DNA of 44,081 nucleotides from JAYEJW01 sp034716535. Its GTDB lineage: Bacteria > Pseudomonadota > Gammaproteobacteria > Chromatiales > Chromatiaceae. Location of the stretch: the NCBI GenBank assembly GCA_034716535.1, contig JAYEJW010000032.1:1-44081 (forward strand), in the 5' to 3' direction. This document shows, one piece after another, positions 33,687 to 43,813 of the stretch. The notes below the pieces were generated by a model. The model was not told where the DNA came from. It did no database searches and was given only the letters and a program-made list of their open reading frames with translations. Each line of letters starts with the position of its first letter. Positions within the stretch are counted from its first letter, which is position 1. A program made the position numbers and the translations under genes.

Positions 33687-33704
33687 GTGTCCCTGGAGTG
33701 TCCC
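33687..33704 (+). repeat. Paired GTGTCCC repeats, right candidate integrase arm sites
   Basis: Two copies of GTGTCCC begin at 33687 and 33698, 11 bp apart, with an A before the second copy as in the left doublet at 1093-1110. They lie 46 bp from the right core repeat and upstream of the integrase gene. The rest of 33513-33749 shows no gene. Confidence 0.55.
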
Positions 33705-33749
33705 AAGAAAAACAACGCAAGGTCGGTGATTTTGGTTATCTATTTGATT

Positions 33750-33829
<80 letters not shown>

Positions 33830-33925
33830 TTCGAATGAAAGCGCGTGGCCCCGTCCCTGGCGCTCCCTTCCGGCCCTGCTTCCCTGCGGGTCGTTCGCTC
33901 GGCTCCAGTCCTCGCCGATCTCGGG

Positions 33926-35761
<1,836 letters not shown>

Positions 35762-35811
35762 AGGTACCTTGGGAGTCTGGGCGATTGGCATCGTAAATAA
35801 TCGAATCTAAC

Positions 35812-35820
35812 AGTATAACA
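35812..35820 (-). promoter_or_regulatory. Extended -10 promoter candidate for rpoD
   Basis: On the minus strand the dnaG-rpoD gap carries TGTTATACT, an extended -10 element (TGnTATACT), about 51 bp upstream of the rpoD ATG. The -35 region is weak. Separate rpoD promoters are common in this operon. Confidence 0.5.
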
Positions 35821-35842
35821 ATAATCTCGGAAGCTCTGCCAC

Positions 35843-37597
35843 TTACCGCCCCTGGCGGCGAGTTTTCGCGGCGACCTGGCGCAAGCGCTCTTTCTCGCCT
35901 TCCGTCCACTGGGTTGGACTCGTGCGTTCAAACAGGCGCTGCGCCTCTGTGGCGCCAACCTCCTTGTTCAGGCGTTCGAGGGCGCCCTTGAGCTCCGCCT
36001 CGCGACCGTTCTCCGGGATGTGGCTTAGCAGCGCCTCGGACGATAGCCTTTGGACGTGTGCATGGTTTTCAGTCTCGCGCCAGCGCTCGACCAGTTGGCC
36101 TTTCGTGATTTCGGGGTAGGCAGCAATTAAATCAAGGAGTTCCGCCAGCAGATCGATGCCCGGCTTTTCGAGGCGGCGCCAATCGTCGGCAACCGTGTTG
36201 GCCTGGTCGGCGATTTGCGGGCGCTGCAGCAGAAGCGCGATGGCCAGTCGTAGCGGAGTCAGGGGCTGCCGCCTCGGGGGGGCTGTGGGGCGCCGCTGGG
36301 CGGGGCCCGTCAGTGCGCGCGGGGCCTCGATCTGGGTTCGCGCGACCCCCACAAGGGCTGCGAGTCGGGAGCTGAGCATTTCTCGGAACAGTCCGCTGGG
36401 GACCTGCTCCAGCAGCGGTTTCGCGAGCGCGGCGAGGCGGGCCCGTCCGTCCAGGCTTGTCATGTCCACCTGCCCCGCGAGCTGCTCGAACAAGAAGTCG
36501 GATAAGGGCGTCGCCACCTGCAATCGCTGCTCGAATGCGGCCTTGCCTTCTTGGCGCACGAGGGTATCCGGGTCCTCGCCCTCCGGCAGAAACAGGAAGC
36601 CGACCTGCTGGCGGCCGGTCGCAAGCGGTAGTACCGTCTCCAGTGCCTTCCAGGCGGCGGCGCGACCCGCGCGGTCGCCGTCGAAACAGAACACCAGCTC
36701 GGGCGCGGCTCGCAGGAGCAACTGGAGGTGCTCCTGCGTCGTGGCCGTGCCCAGGGTCGCGACGGCGTAGGTGATACCGAACTGGGCGAGCGCAATGACA
36801 TCCATGTAGCCCTCGACCACGAGCAGGCGGTCGATCTTGCGTCTGGCCTGTTGGGCCTCGTACAGGCCGTAGAGCTCGCGTCCCTTGTGGAAGACGGGGG
36901 TCTCAGGAGAGTTGAGGTACTTGGGCTTGCCGTCCCCGAGGATGCGGCCCCCGAAACCGATGACTCTGCCGCGGCGGTCGCGTATGGGGAACATGATGCG
37001 GTCGCGGAAGCGGTCGTAGCGCTTGCCGTCCTGCTCAATAATGAGTCCGCATTGGAGTAACCGCTCCCTCTCCGGGGCCGTGCCTCCGAGCAGCTTGAGC
37101 AAGAGGTCCCACCCCGGTGGCGCGTATCCGAGGCCGTAGGCGGCGGCGACCTCGCCGGTGAGGCCGCGGCCTTTGAGGTAATCCACGGCACGTCGCGCCT
37201 CGGGATGTCGGCGCAGCTGGTGACGGTAGTGGGCGGCGGCCTGTTCGAGCAGATCGTAGAGGGGGCGCAGGTCCGGTCCGCTGTGGGCCGCCTCGCCGGT
37301 GGACGGCACCTCCATGCCCGCCTGTTGGGCGAGCTCCTCGACGGCCTCGCGGAAACCCTGGTGGTCGTACTCCATGAGGAAGCCGACGGCGCTGCCGTGG
37401 GCTCCGCAGCCGAAGCAATGATAGAACTGCTTCTCCCGGCTGACGGTGAAGGAAGGGGTCTTTTCGTCGTGGAAAGGACAGCAGGCCTGGTAGTCTTTGC
37501 CCGCCTTGCGCAGGGGGACGCGGCTGTTGATGAGCTCGACGATGTCCGTGCGCGCAAGCAGGTCGTCGATAAACTGGGGGGGAATTCTGCCGGCCAT
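35843..37597 (-). CDS. dnaG: DNA primase DnaG
   Basis: The 584-aa protein is the replicative primase, close to the E. coli length of 581. The N-terminal zinc-binding domain has C40, H43, C61 and C64, at the same positions as in E. coli. The Toprim domain has LLVVEGYMDVIAL and CFDGDRAGRAA. The C-terminal helicase-binding domain follows. It makes RNA primers at the fork and binds DnaB. It lies between yqeY (38 bp upstream) and rpoD. Confidence 0.98.
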   Translation of the reverse strand: MAGRIPPQFIDDLLARTDIVELINSRVPLRKAGKDYQACCPFHDEKTPSFTVSREKQFYHCFGCGAHGSAVGFLMEYDHQGFREAVEELAQQAGMEVPSTGEAAHSGPDLRPLYDLLEQAAAHYRHQLRRHPEARRAVDYLKGRGLTGEVAAAYGLGYAPPGWDLLLKLLGGTAPERERLLQCGLIIEQDGKRYDRFRDRIMFPIRDRRGRVIGFGGRILGDGKPKYLNSPETPVFHKGRELYGLYEAQQARRKIDRLLVVEGYMDVIALAQFGITYAVATLGTATTQEHLQLLLRAAPELVFCFDGDRAGRAAAWKALETVLPLATGRQQVGFLFLPEGEDPDTLVRQEGKAAFEQRLQVATPLSDFLFEQLAGQVDMTSLDGRARLAALAKPLLEQVPSGLFREMLSSRLAALVGVARTQIEAPRALTGPAQRRPTAPPRRQPLTPLRLAIALLLQRPQIADQANTVADDWRRLEKPGIDLLAELLDLIAAYPEITKGQLVERWRETENHAHVQRLSSEALLSHIPENGREAELKGALERLNKEVGATEAQRLFERTSPTQWTEGEKERLRQVAAKTRRQGR

Positions 37598-37635
37598 GGG
37601 CTAAAGCTAGCAGAACGAGAGAAAAATGGTCGGGT

Positions 37636-38079
37636 TCAGCCTCCGAGGCGCTCCTTGACCAGCTTGCTGACGGCGCCCATGTCCGCCCGGCCCTGGGCCT
37701 TGGGTTTGACCTGTCCCATGACCTTCCCCATGTCTTTCATGGAAGCGGCGCCCGTGGCTCCAATCGCCTCGTCCACAATCTGGACCAGCTCCGTTTCGCT
37801 CAGGGCTTCGGGCAGGTAGGCCTGGCAAATGCCGACCTCGTACCGCTCCTGCTCGGCCAGATCCTCCCGGCCCGCCTGGGTATACTGCTCAATGGAGTCG
37901 CGGCGCTGCTTGACCATCTTGTCCAGTACCGCGAGAACCTGTGAGTCGTCCAGCTCGATGCGCTCGTCCACCTCGCGCTGCTTGATGGCCGCGAGAATCA
38001 GGCGGACAACACCGAGCTTGCGCTTGTCGGCCGCCTTCATCGCAGCCTTCATGTCATCCTGGACTCGCTGTTTGAGCAT
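37636..38079 (-). CDS. yqeY: GatB/YqeY domain protein
   Basis: The 147-aa protein matches the YqeY family, related to the C-terminal domain of the GatB amidotransferase subunit. It starts MLKQRVQDDMKAAMKAADK and carries YLPEALSETELVQIVDEAI, then MGKVMGQVKPKAQGRADM. Its job is unsettled, perhaps in tRNA-related metabolism. It sits between rpsU and dnaG, the usual order in many gammaproteobacteria outside the enterics. Confidence 0.95.
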   Translation of the reverse strand: MLKQRVQDDMKAAMKAADKRKLGVVRLILAAIKQREVDERIELDDSQVLAVLDKMVKQRRDSIEQYTQAGREDLAEQERYEVGICQAYLPEALSETELVQIVDEAIGATGAASMKDMGKVMGQVKPKAQGRADMGAVSKLVKERLGG

Positions 38080-38108
38080 TGGAGACTCGGCGGGGTCTGG
38101 GGCGGGGG

Positions 38109-38324
38109 TCAGAACGGGCGATCCCAGCGGCGCGTTTCGCGTTGCAGCTTCTTGTGATGACGCTTGACGGCGGCGGCCTTCTTGCGCTTGCGCTCGGAGG
38201 TGGGTTTCTCGTAGAACTCGCGGCGGCGCACCTCGGCGAGGACGCCCGCCTTCTCGCAGGAACGCTTGAAACGGCGCAGGGCGACTTCGAAGGGCTCGTT
38301 TTCCTTCACGCGGACGCTGGGCAT
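38109..38324 (-). CDS. rpsU: 30S ribosomal protein S21
   Basis: The 71-aa protein begins MPSVRVKENEPFEVALRRFK and ends in the usual basic tail. It is the full length of bacterial S21. The start at 38324 follows a GGAAA-type site. It is the first gene of the macromolecular-synthesis operon and is driven by the promoter at 38377-38406. Confidence 0.98.
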   Translation of the reverse strand: MPSVRVKENEPFEVALRRFKRSCEKAGVLAEVRRREFYEKPTSERKRKKAAAVKRHHKKLQRETRRWDRPF

Positions 38325-38376
38325 GGAAGAGGTTTCCTTTCGGCTCGTTTGAAAACGGTTGAAAATAAAGTGACGA

Positions 38377-38406
38377 ATTGTACTAGAAGCCGAGAAGGCT
38401 TTGCAA
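38377..38406 (-). promoter_or_regulatory. Sigma-70 promoter of the rpsU-yqeY-dnaG-rpoD operon
   Basis: On the minus strand TTGCAA and TACAAT are separated by 18 bp. The -10 box lies 53 bp upstream of the rpsU start. Both boxes fit the sigma-70 consensus well. Confidence 0.7.
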
Positions 38407-38502
38407 AACCCTTTTGGCGGCGCATCCCTGCACCGCGGAAACGCTGAATAAATCAGCGTATCCTTAGCATCGGCGGCAGCCCGACATTGAACGAAGACCT
38501 CC

Positions 38503-39528
38503 ATGCGCGTACTGGGTATCGAGACATCTTGCGACGAGACCGGCGTTGCCGTCTATGACGGTGAGCAGGGACTGCTGGCCCACGCCGTATACAGCCAGGT
38601 GGAGATCCACGCCGAATACGGCGGCGTGGTGCCGGAGCTTGCCTCCCGTGACCATGTGCGCAAGACCCTGCCCCTGATCCACCAGGTGCTGGACGAGGCC
38701 GAGCTCGCCAGGGATTCCATTGACGGAATCGCTTACACGGCCGGTCCGGGGCTCATCGGCGCCCTGCTGGTTGGAGCGGCCATCGGCCGAAGTCTGGCCT
38801 GGGCCTGGGGCGTACCCGCCATCGCCGTTCACCACATGGAGGGCCACCTGCTCGCTCCCATGATGGAGGAGCCCGCGCCCGCGTTTCCGTTCGTCGCCCT
38901 GTTGGTCTCCGGCGGCCACACCCAGCTGGTGGAGGTCGAGGGTATCGGTTGCTATAGGATGCTGGGGGAGTCTCTCGACGATGCGGCGGGGGAGGCCTTC
39001 GATAAGACCGCCAAGATCCTCGATCTTCCCTATCCCGGCGGTCCCGCGCTTGCGCAGCTTGCGGAGCGCGGCGACCCCGGGCGCTATCGCTTCCCTCGGC
39101 CGATGACCGATCGTCCCGGGCTCGACTTCAGCTTCAGCGGCCTGAAGACCTATACGCTCAACAGCCTGCGCGCGGAGATGGCGTGCGCCGATGATCCGGA
39201 GCAGACCCGGGCCGACATCGCCCGTGCGTTCGAGGAGGCGGTGGTGGACACGCTGGCGATCAAGTGCCGCCGCGCCGTGCGGCAGACCGGCTGTGGGCGT
39301 CTGGTGCTCGCCGGAGGCGTGAGCGCCAACCGACGGCTGCGCGAGCGCATGGATCGGATGATGGCGAAAGAGGGGGGCGCGACCTACTACCCGCGACCCG
39401 TCTTCTGCACCGATAACGGGGCCATGATCGCGTTCGCCGGTTGGCAGCGGCTGCATGCGGGACAAGCGGAGCCGCTGGCCTTCGCGCCCAGGGCAAGGTG
39501 GGCGATGGAGGACCTTCCCCCGGTCTGA
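38503..39528 (+). CDS. tsaD: tRNA N6-threonylcarbamoyladenosine synthase TsaD
   Basis: The 341-aa protein transfers threonylcarbamoyl to A37 of ANN-decoding tRNAs. It starts MRVLGIETSCDETGVAVYDG. The metal site HMEGH, the segments GVVPELASRDH and LLVSGGHTQLVEVEG, and the C-terminal VFCTDNGAMIAFAG are all present. The length is close to the E. coli protein (337). It is divergent from rpsU, the classic arrangement. Confidence 0.98.
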   Translation: MRVLGIETSCDETGVAVYDGEQGLLAHAVYSQVEIHAEYGGVVPELASRDHVRKTLPLIHQVLDEAELARDSIDGIAYTAGPGLIGALLVGAAIGRSLAWAWGVPAIAVHHMEGHLLAPMMEEPAPAFPFVALLVSGGHTQLVEVEGIGCYRMLGESLDDAAGEAFDKTAKILDLPYPGGPALAQLAERGDPGRYRFPRPMTDRPGLDFSFSGLKTYTLNSLRAEMACADDPEQTRADIARAFEEAVVDTLAIKCRRAVRQTGCGRLVLAGGVSANRRLRERMDRMMAKEGGATYYPRPVFCTDNGAMIAFAGWQRLHAGQAEPLAFAPRARWAMEDLPPV

Positions 39529-39539
39529 GCGCTGTCTGT

Positions 39540-40145
39540 TCAGGGGTCCGCGTCAGGGTTATCGGTCAGCTTGTCCTCGGATCCCGACACTAGCTTCTCG
39601 ATGTTGCTGCGGTGGCGCCAAAACAGCAGGATGCTGATCAGCGCCTGCGCCGCCACAAGCATCGGTTCCGGCCAAAATAACCAGACCAGGAGGGGCGCCA
39701 GCGCCATGGACACGAGGGCCGAGAGCGATGAAATCTTCACCACTTTGGCCATGAATAGCCAGATGCCGGCCACGCAGAGCCCAATGGGCCAGTAGAGTCC
39801 GAATTGCACGCCCAGCGCCGTGGCCACGCCTTTGCCGCCGCGGAAGCCGAAGAACACCGGGTAGAGGTGTCCGAGGAAGGCCGCCAGCCCCACGGCGGCG
39901 AGCACCGTCGGTTCCGCACCCAGCAGGTGCGCGGCCAGCATGGGTACGAGGCCCTTGAGGCTGTCGCCGGCCAGGGTGAGGGCCGCGGCCTTCCTGCCAC
40001 CGATCCGCAGCACGTTGGTGGCGCCGGGGTTGTTGGACCCCTGGGTGCGCGGGTCCGGCAGCCCCATCAGGCGGCACACGACGATGGCGCTGGAAACCGA
40101 GCCCATCAGGTAGGCGGCGGTGATGAGCAGGAGGTTCTCGATCAT
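39540..40145 (-). CDS. plsY: Acyl-phosphate glycerol-3-phosphate acyltransferase PlsY
   Basis: The 201-aa membrane protein has the family motifs GSNNPGATNVLRIGG and FFGFRGGKGVATALG and several membrane helices. It moves an acyl group from acyl-phosphate to glycerol-3-phosphate, the first step of phospholipid synthesis. It converges with tsaD (11 bp between stops) and is divergent from folB. Confidence 0.96.
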   Translation of the reverse strand: MIENLLLITAAYLMGSVSSAIVVCRLMGLPDPRTQGSNNPGATNVLRIGGRKAAALTLAGDSLKGLVPMLAAHLLGAEPTVLAAVGLAAFLGHLYPVFFGFRGGKGVATALGVQFGLYWPIGLCVAGIWLFMAKVVKISSLSALVSMALAPLLVWLFWPEPMLVAAQALISILLFWRHRSNIEKLVSGSEDKLTDNPDADP

Positions 40146-40172
40146 GGCGGGACATTGGAATCGGAATCGGTG

Positions 40173-40188
40173 GGCGGGTCAACCCGCC
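40173..40188. other. GC-rich hairpin between divergent plsY and folB
   Basis: A perfect inverted repeat, GGCGGGT-CA-ACCCGCC, lies in the 107-bp gap between two divergent genes. It may be a regulatory site or leader hairpin. No T-run follows it. Confidence 0.3.
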
Positions 40189-40252
40189 GTGGGGTTGTAA
40201 ATGCGTCCTCGCGCCTTACCATGCCCTCAAACCGAAACACGGGGGGACCTGA

Positions 40253-40609
40253 ATGGACATTGTCTTTCTGCGCGGGCTGCGCATCGAGACCGTCATCGGC
40301 ATCTACGATTGGGAGAAGCAGATCAAGCAGCCGGTCATCCTGGATCTGGAGATGAGCACCGACGTTGCGCGGGCGGCGGCCACCGACCGCATCGAGGACG
40401 CCGTCAACTACAAGGCGGTATCCAAGCGCCTGAAGCAGTTCGTGGGCGGGGGCCGCTTCGAGCTGGTGGAGACCCTGGCCGAGCGCTGCGCCGAGATCAT
40501 CCGCGACGAGTTCGGCGTACGCTGGGTGCGTCTGAGCGTCAACAAGACCGGCGCGGTCACCGACGCGGTCGATGTGGGGGTTGTCATCGAGCGCGGGGAA
40601 CGCGGTTGA
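40253..40609 (+). CDS. folB: Dihydroneopterin aldolase FolB
   Basis: The 118-aa protein matches FolB: MDIVFLRGLRIETVIGIYDW, then AVNYKAVSKRLKQFV and FELVETLAERCAEII with the catalytic Glu. It converts dihydroneopterin to hydroxymethyldihydropterin in folate synthesis. folK follows 1 bp downstream. Confidence 0.97.
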   Translation: MDIVFLRGLRIETVIGIYDWEKQIKQPVILDLEMSTDVARAAATDRIEDAVNYKAVSKRLKQFVGGGRFELVETLAERCAEIIRDEFGVRWVRLSVNKTGAVTDAVDVGVVIERGERG

Positions 40610-40610
40610 G

Positions 40611-41141
40611 ATGGCGCGCTGTTGGGTTAGTGTCGGCAGCAACATGGACCGGGGGCGCTCGATCCGTGGCGCCGTGAAAGCCCTGCGAGAGCGTTACGGG
40701 GAGCTGGTCCTCTCGCGGGTCTACGAGACCGAGGCGGTGGGTTTCGAGGGCAAGCCCTTCTATAATCTGGTCGCAGGTTTCGATACGGAGACCCCTGTGG
40801 CCGAGCTCAACAGTGGCCTGCGGGAGATCGAGGATGCCTTCGGCCGGGTGCGCGGTGCCGACAAGTTTGCCCCCAGGACCCTGGACCTGGACCTGTTGAC
40901 CTACGGCGATGCGGTGGGGCGGTTCGACGGCTGCGAGCTGCCCCGGGACGAGATACTGCGGTATGCGTTCGTCCTCGGGCCGCTGGCCGAGGTGGCCGGT
41001 GATGAGCTGCACCCGTCGGACGGGCGCACCTATCGGGAGATCTGGGAGGCCTTCGGGAAGGGCGATCAGCCCATCCGTCCAATTGCGCTGTCTCTGGACG
41101 AATCCTTACCCCGTCGCGCAGAGGGCCCTTGGACGGAATGA
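40611..41141 (+). CDS. folK: Hydroxymethyldihydropterin pyrophosphokinase FolK
   Basis: The 176-aa protein has the N-terminal VSVGSNMDRG, FYNLVAGFDT and the diagnostic RTLDLDLLTYG. It adds pyrophosphate to hydroxymethyldihydropterin, the step after FolB. The start at 40611, 1 bp after the folB stop, gives the usual N-terminus; the longer frame from 40572 overlaps folB. The C-terminus is slightly extended. Confidence 0.96.
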   Translation: MARCWVSVGSNMDRGRSIRGAVKALRERYGELVLSRVYETEAVGFEGKPFYNLVAGFDTETPVAELNSGLREIEDAFGRVRGADKFAPRTLDLDLLTYGDAVGRFDGCELPRDEILRYAFVLGPLAEVAGDELHPSDGRTYREIWEAFGKGDQPIRPIALSLDESLPRRAEGPWTE

Positions 41142-41184
41142 GGGATGCCCGGACCGCGCACCTGGCCCGCGACCTGCAGCTTGC

Positions 41185-41940
41185 CTATTGTTGGAGGGTC
41201 CGTCCGCCGTCTACGGCAATGATCTGGCCGGTGATGTAATCGGCGTCACGCACAAGAAACAGGAGGGTGCGGGCGATGTCTGCCGGCGAGCCGGGGCGCT
41301 TGAGCGCGGTGCGGGAGAGGATCTCGCTCCTGGCGTCGTCGCTCATGCCCTGCTCCGGCCACAGGATGGCGCCGGGGGCGATGCCGTTGACCCGCACCTC
41401 GGGGCCGAGCTCCCGAGCCAGCGCCTTCACCATCATGGCGTTGCCGGCCTTGGCGATGGAGTAGATCGGGTGATCCTTCAGCGGTCGCTCGGCGTGGATG
41501 TCCACGAGGTTGATCACGCAGCCACTGGCCGTGCGCAGCAAGGGTGCGGCCTGCCGGGCGAGGAAAAAGGGCCCCTTGAGATTAGATCCGATGAGATCCT
41601 CCCACTGCCTCTCGGTGGCCTCGTCGAGGGGGGTCGGGAAAAAGCTCGAGGCGTTGTTCACAAGAACGTCCAACCGTCCGCGAAAAGCGTGGATCTCCTC
41701 CATGAGGGCAGGAAAGGTGGAGCAGTCGTGCAGATCCGCCTGCAAGAGCAGGACCGAATCGCTCCGCGAGACCTCCAGCTTGGCCTTTAGCGCCTGCGCC
41801 GCCGCCGAGGCGTGGCGGTAGTGCAGCACCAGGTCCGCTCCCTCGTCGTGTAGACAGCGTGCGATCTGAGCGCCGATGCGGTGGGCGGCGCCTGTGATTA
41901 GGGCGACCTTGCCAGCCAGCGGGGCCGGGTTTTGCGCCAC
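41185..41940 (-). CDS. Pteridine reductase (short-chain dehydrogenase)
   Basis: The 251-aa protein is a classical SDR with the nucleotide motif TGAAHRIG, NNAS, and the catalytic Asp-Tyr...Lys region (VDIHAERP, then YSIAKAGN). The Arg in the glycine motif and the neighbouring folB-folK genes point to a pteridine reductase that reduces dihydropterins or dihydrofolate. The start is GTG at 41940 with a GGAGG site. It converges with folK and is divergent from the next gene. A general SDR is the alternative. Confidence 0.85.
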   Translation of the reverse strand: MAQNPAPLAGKVALITGAAHRIGAQIARCLHDEGADLVLHYRHASAAAQALKAKLEVSRSDSVLLLQADLHDCSTFPALMEEIHAFRGRLDVLVNNASSFFPTPLDEATERQWEDLIGSNLKGPFFLARQAAPLLRTASGCVINLVDIHAERPLKDHPIYSIAKAGNAMMVKALARELGPEVRVNGIAPGAILWPEQGMSDDARSEILSRTALKRPGSPADIARTLLFLVRDADYITGQIIAVDGGRTLQQ

Positions 41941-41986
41941 GGGGTGCCTCCGTGTTTAATGGCGAAACTACGAACTATAACCGATC

Positions 41987-43201
41987 GTGCCGATTGCCCC
42001 GCAACCTCGTATGAGCCGGACAGGAGATACGCGAACCCCGGAGTCGGATGCCCCCGATGCCGCTGCTGGCGCTCACAGCCGGCGGCTGGAAGCCCTGATC
42101 CGGAAGGAGGCGCAAGGGCGCGGTGGTCTGCTGCCCTTCGATCGCTACATGGAGCTTGCCCTCTATGCGCCGGGGCTTGGCTACTATGTCTCGGGCACGC
42201 GCAAGTTTGGACCCCAGGGGGACTTCGTCACGGCCCCGGAGCTCTCGCCGCTCTTCGGCCGTTGTATCGCAAACCAGTGCCGCGAGGTGCTGGAGGCGCT
42301 GGGCGGTGCGGACCTCCTCGAGTTCGGTGCCGGCTCTGGTGTTCTCGCCGCCGAGGTGCTGGCCACCCTGGAGGGCGTGGGCGTATTGCCCAACCGCTAT
42401 CTCATCCTGGAGCTGAGCCCGGAGCTGCGAGAGCGCCAACGGTCCCTGCTCGCGGAGCGGGTGCCGCGGCTCCTGGAGCGGGTGAGCTGGCTCGACGGGC
42501 TGCCTGGCGGATTCCGTGGTGTCGTGCTGGCCAACGAAGTGCTGGACGCCATGCCTGTGCACCGGTTTCGCGTGGACGACAGCGGCTCTGCGGCGGAGAT
42601 CTTTGTGCGCTCCGTCGACGGTCGATGGGAGGAGCTTGCGGCCGAGCCCCAAAGCCCCGGATTGGAGGCGGCGGTGCGGGAGCTCCAGTCCGATGGCCTG
42701 GCGGTGGACGCAGGATACGCGTCGGAGATCAACCTGCGCTTGTGCCCCTGGCTTGCCGCCCTTGCAGAGGCGACGGAGCGTGGGCTGGTCCTGCTGATCG
42801 ACTACGGGTACCCGCGGCGGGAGTACTACCAGGCGGACCGCAGCGGCGGTACCCTCATGTGCCATTACCGACATCGTGCCGGGACGGATCCTTACCGCCA
42901 TGTCGGACTGCGGGATATCACCGCTCACGTCGACTTCTCAGCCCTCGCGGCGGGCGGACGTGCGGCCGGGTTCGAGAGCGTGGGCTACACGACGCAGGCC
43001 CATTTCCTGATCGGCTGCGGACTGGATCGTCTGCTCGCGGAGACCGCCTTGGATGACGGTTCCATGGATCTTCTCCTCGGTGCCAAACAGCTTGTGTTGC
43101 CCGCGGCGATGGGGGAGCGCTTTCAGGTGTTGGGGCTTGCGAAGGGCCTGACCGGCCCCTGGTGCGGCTTTTCAGTGCGCGACTTGAGTGGTCGGCTGTA
43201 G
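41987..43201 (+). CDS. SAM-dependent methyltransferase, MidA/DUF185 family
   Basis: The protein (404 aa from GTG 41987; 396 from ATG 42011) matches the MidA/NDUFAF7 family. It has FDRYMELALYAPGLGYYVSG, GDFVTAPELSPLFG, LLEFGAGSGVLA (SAM site) and VVLANEVLDAMPVHRF. The mitochondrial member methylates an Arg of complex I; the bacterial substrate is not known. Neither start has a good ribosome site. It is divergent from the pteridine reductase gene. Confidence 0.93.
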   Translation: MPIAPQPRMSRTGDTRTPESDAPDAAAGAHSRRLEALIRKEAQGRGGLLPFDRYMELALYAPGLGYYVSGTRKFGPQGDFVTAPELSPLFGRCIANQCREVLEALGGADLLEFGAGSGVLAAEVLATLEGVGVLPNRYLILELSPELRERQRSLLAERVPRLLERVSWLDGLPGGFRGVVLANEVLDAMPVHRFRVDDSGSAAEIFVRSVDGRWEELAAEPQSPGLEAAVRELQSDGLAVDAGYASEINLRLCPWLAALAEATERGLVLLIDYGYPRREYYQADRSGGTLMCHYRHRAGTDPYRHVGLRDITAHVDFSALAAGGRAAGFESVGYTTQAHFLIGCGLDRLLAETALDDGSMDLLLGAKQLVLPAAMGERFQVLGLAKGLTGPWCGFSVRDLSGRL

Positions 43202-43239
43202 CCCGAAGGGTTCGTGCCTCCGGGACGGGTGGGGCGAGG

Positions 43240-43755
43240 TTAAGGGGCCGTGGTGGCGAGGACCGGGGATTGCCGGTCCGACGCGACCAACATGGCGTCT
43301 TGCGCCAGGCTCAGACGTTCTCCAACCAACTCGCGGTAGGACTCGGGATCGTTGTAGCCCACCAGCGGTGGCGCCAGGGTCTCTCCGTCGGGGCCGAGGA
43401 AAAGCAGCGTGGGGGTCGCGAAGATCTCGTAACGGGAGAGGAAGAGGCGGGCGCGCAACCGCTCGCCGTCGAAGTCCGTGATCTTGCCGCGGCTCTCACG
43501 GTCGAATTCCCGGGTCACGGCCCGCTCGGAGAGCAGCACGCGGGTCGCCGGATCTGTCAGGAACTCGCGCCGCAGACGCTCGCAGTAGCCGCAGTCGGCG
43601 CCGGTGACCACCACGACCACCGGGAGGCCGTGCGCGCGGGCGCTGTCGCCGACTTGCGCCCAATCCCGTCCGGATTCGCCCGGGTCCGCCAGGGCGAATC
43701 CGATCCAGGCGGAAAGGAAGAGCGGGGCGAGGGTTCGATACAATAGGGCGTACAA
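43240..43755 (-). CDS. Secreted thioredoxin-fold protein (CGYC)
   Basis: The 171-aa protein has a signal peptide (LYRTLAPLFLSAWIGFALA, cleavage near residue 23), then a thioredoxin fold with the redox motif DCGYC and a cis-Pro segment FATPTLLFLG. It should act in the periplasm as a thiol reductase or oxidase, like SoxW or DsbC-type proteins. It converges with the MidA-type gene and has its own promoter. Confidence 0.9.
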   Translation of the reverse strand: MYALLYRTLAPLFLSAWIGFALADPGESGRDWAQVGDSARAHGLPVVVVVTGADCGYCERLRREFLTDPATRVLLSERAVTREFDRESRGKITDFDGERLRARLFLSRYEIFATPTLLFLGPDGETLAPPLVGYNDPESYRELVGERLSLAQDAMLVASDRQSPVLATTAP

Positions 43756-43784
43756 CTTGGTGCCTCGGTTAACAACCTGGCAAC

Positions 43785-43813
43785 AGTATATAAGAACATA
43801 CGAATATTCTCAA
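43785..43813 (-). promoter_or_regulatory. Sigma-70 promoter of the thioredoxin-fold gene
   Basis: On the minus strand TTGAGA and TATACT are separated by exactly 17 bp in an AT-rich stretch. The -10 box lies 30 bp upstream of the start codon. Confidence 0.7.
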
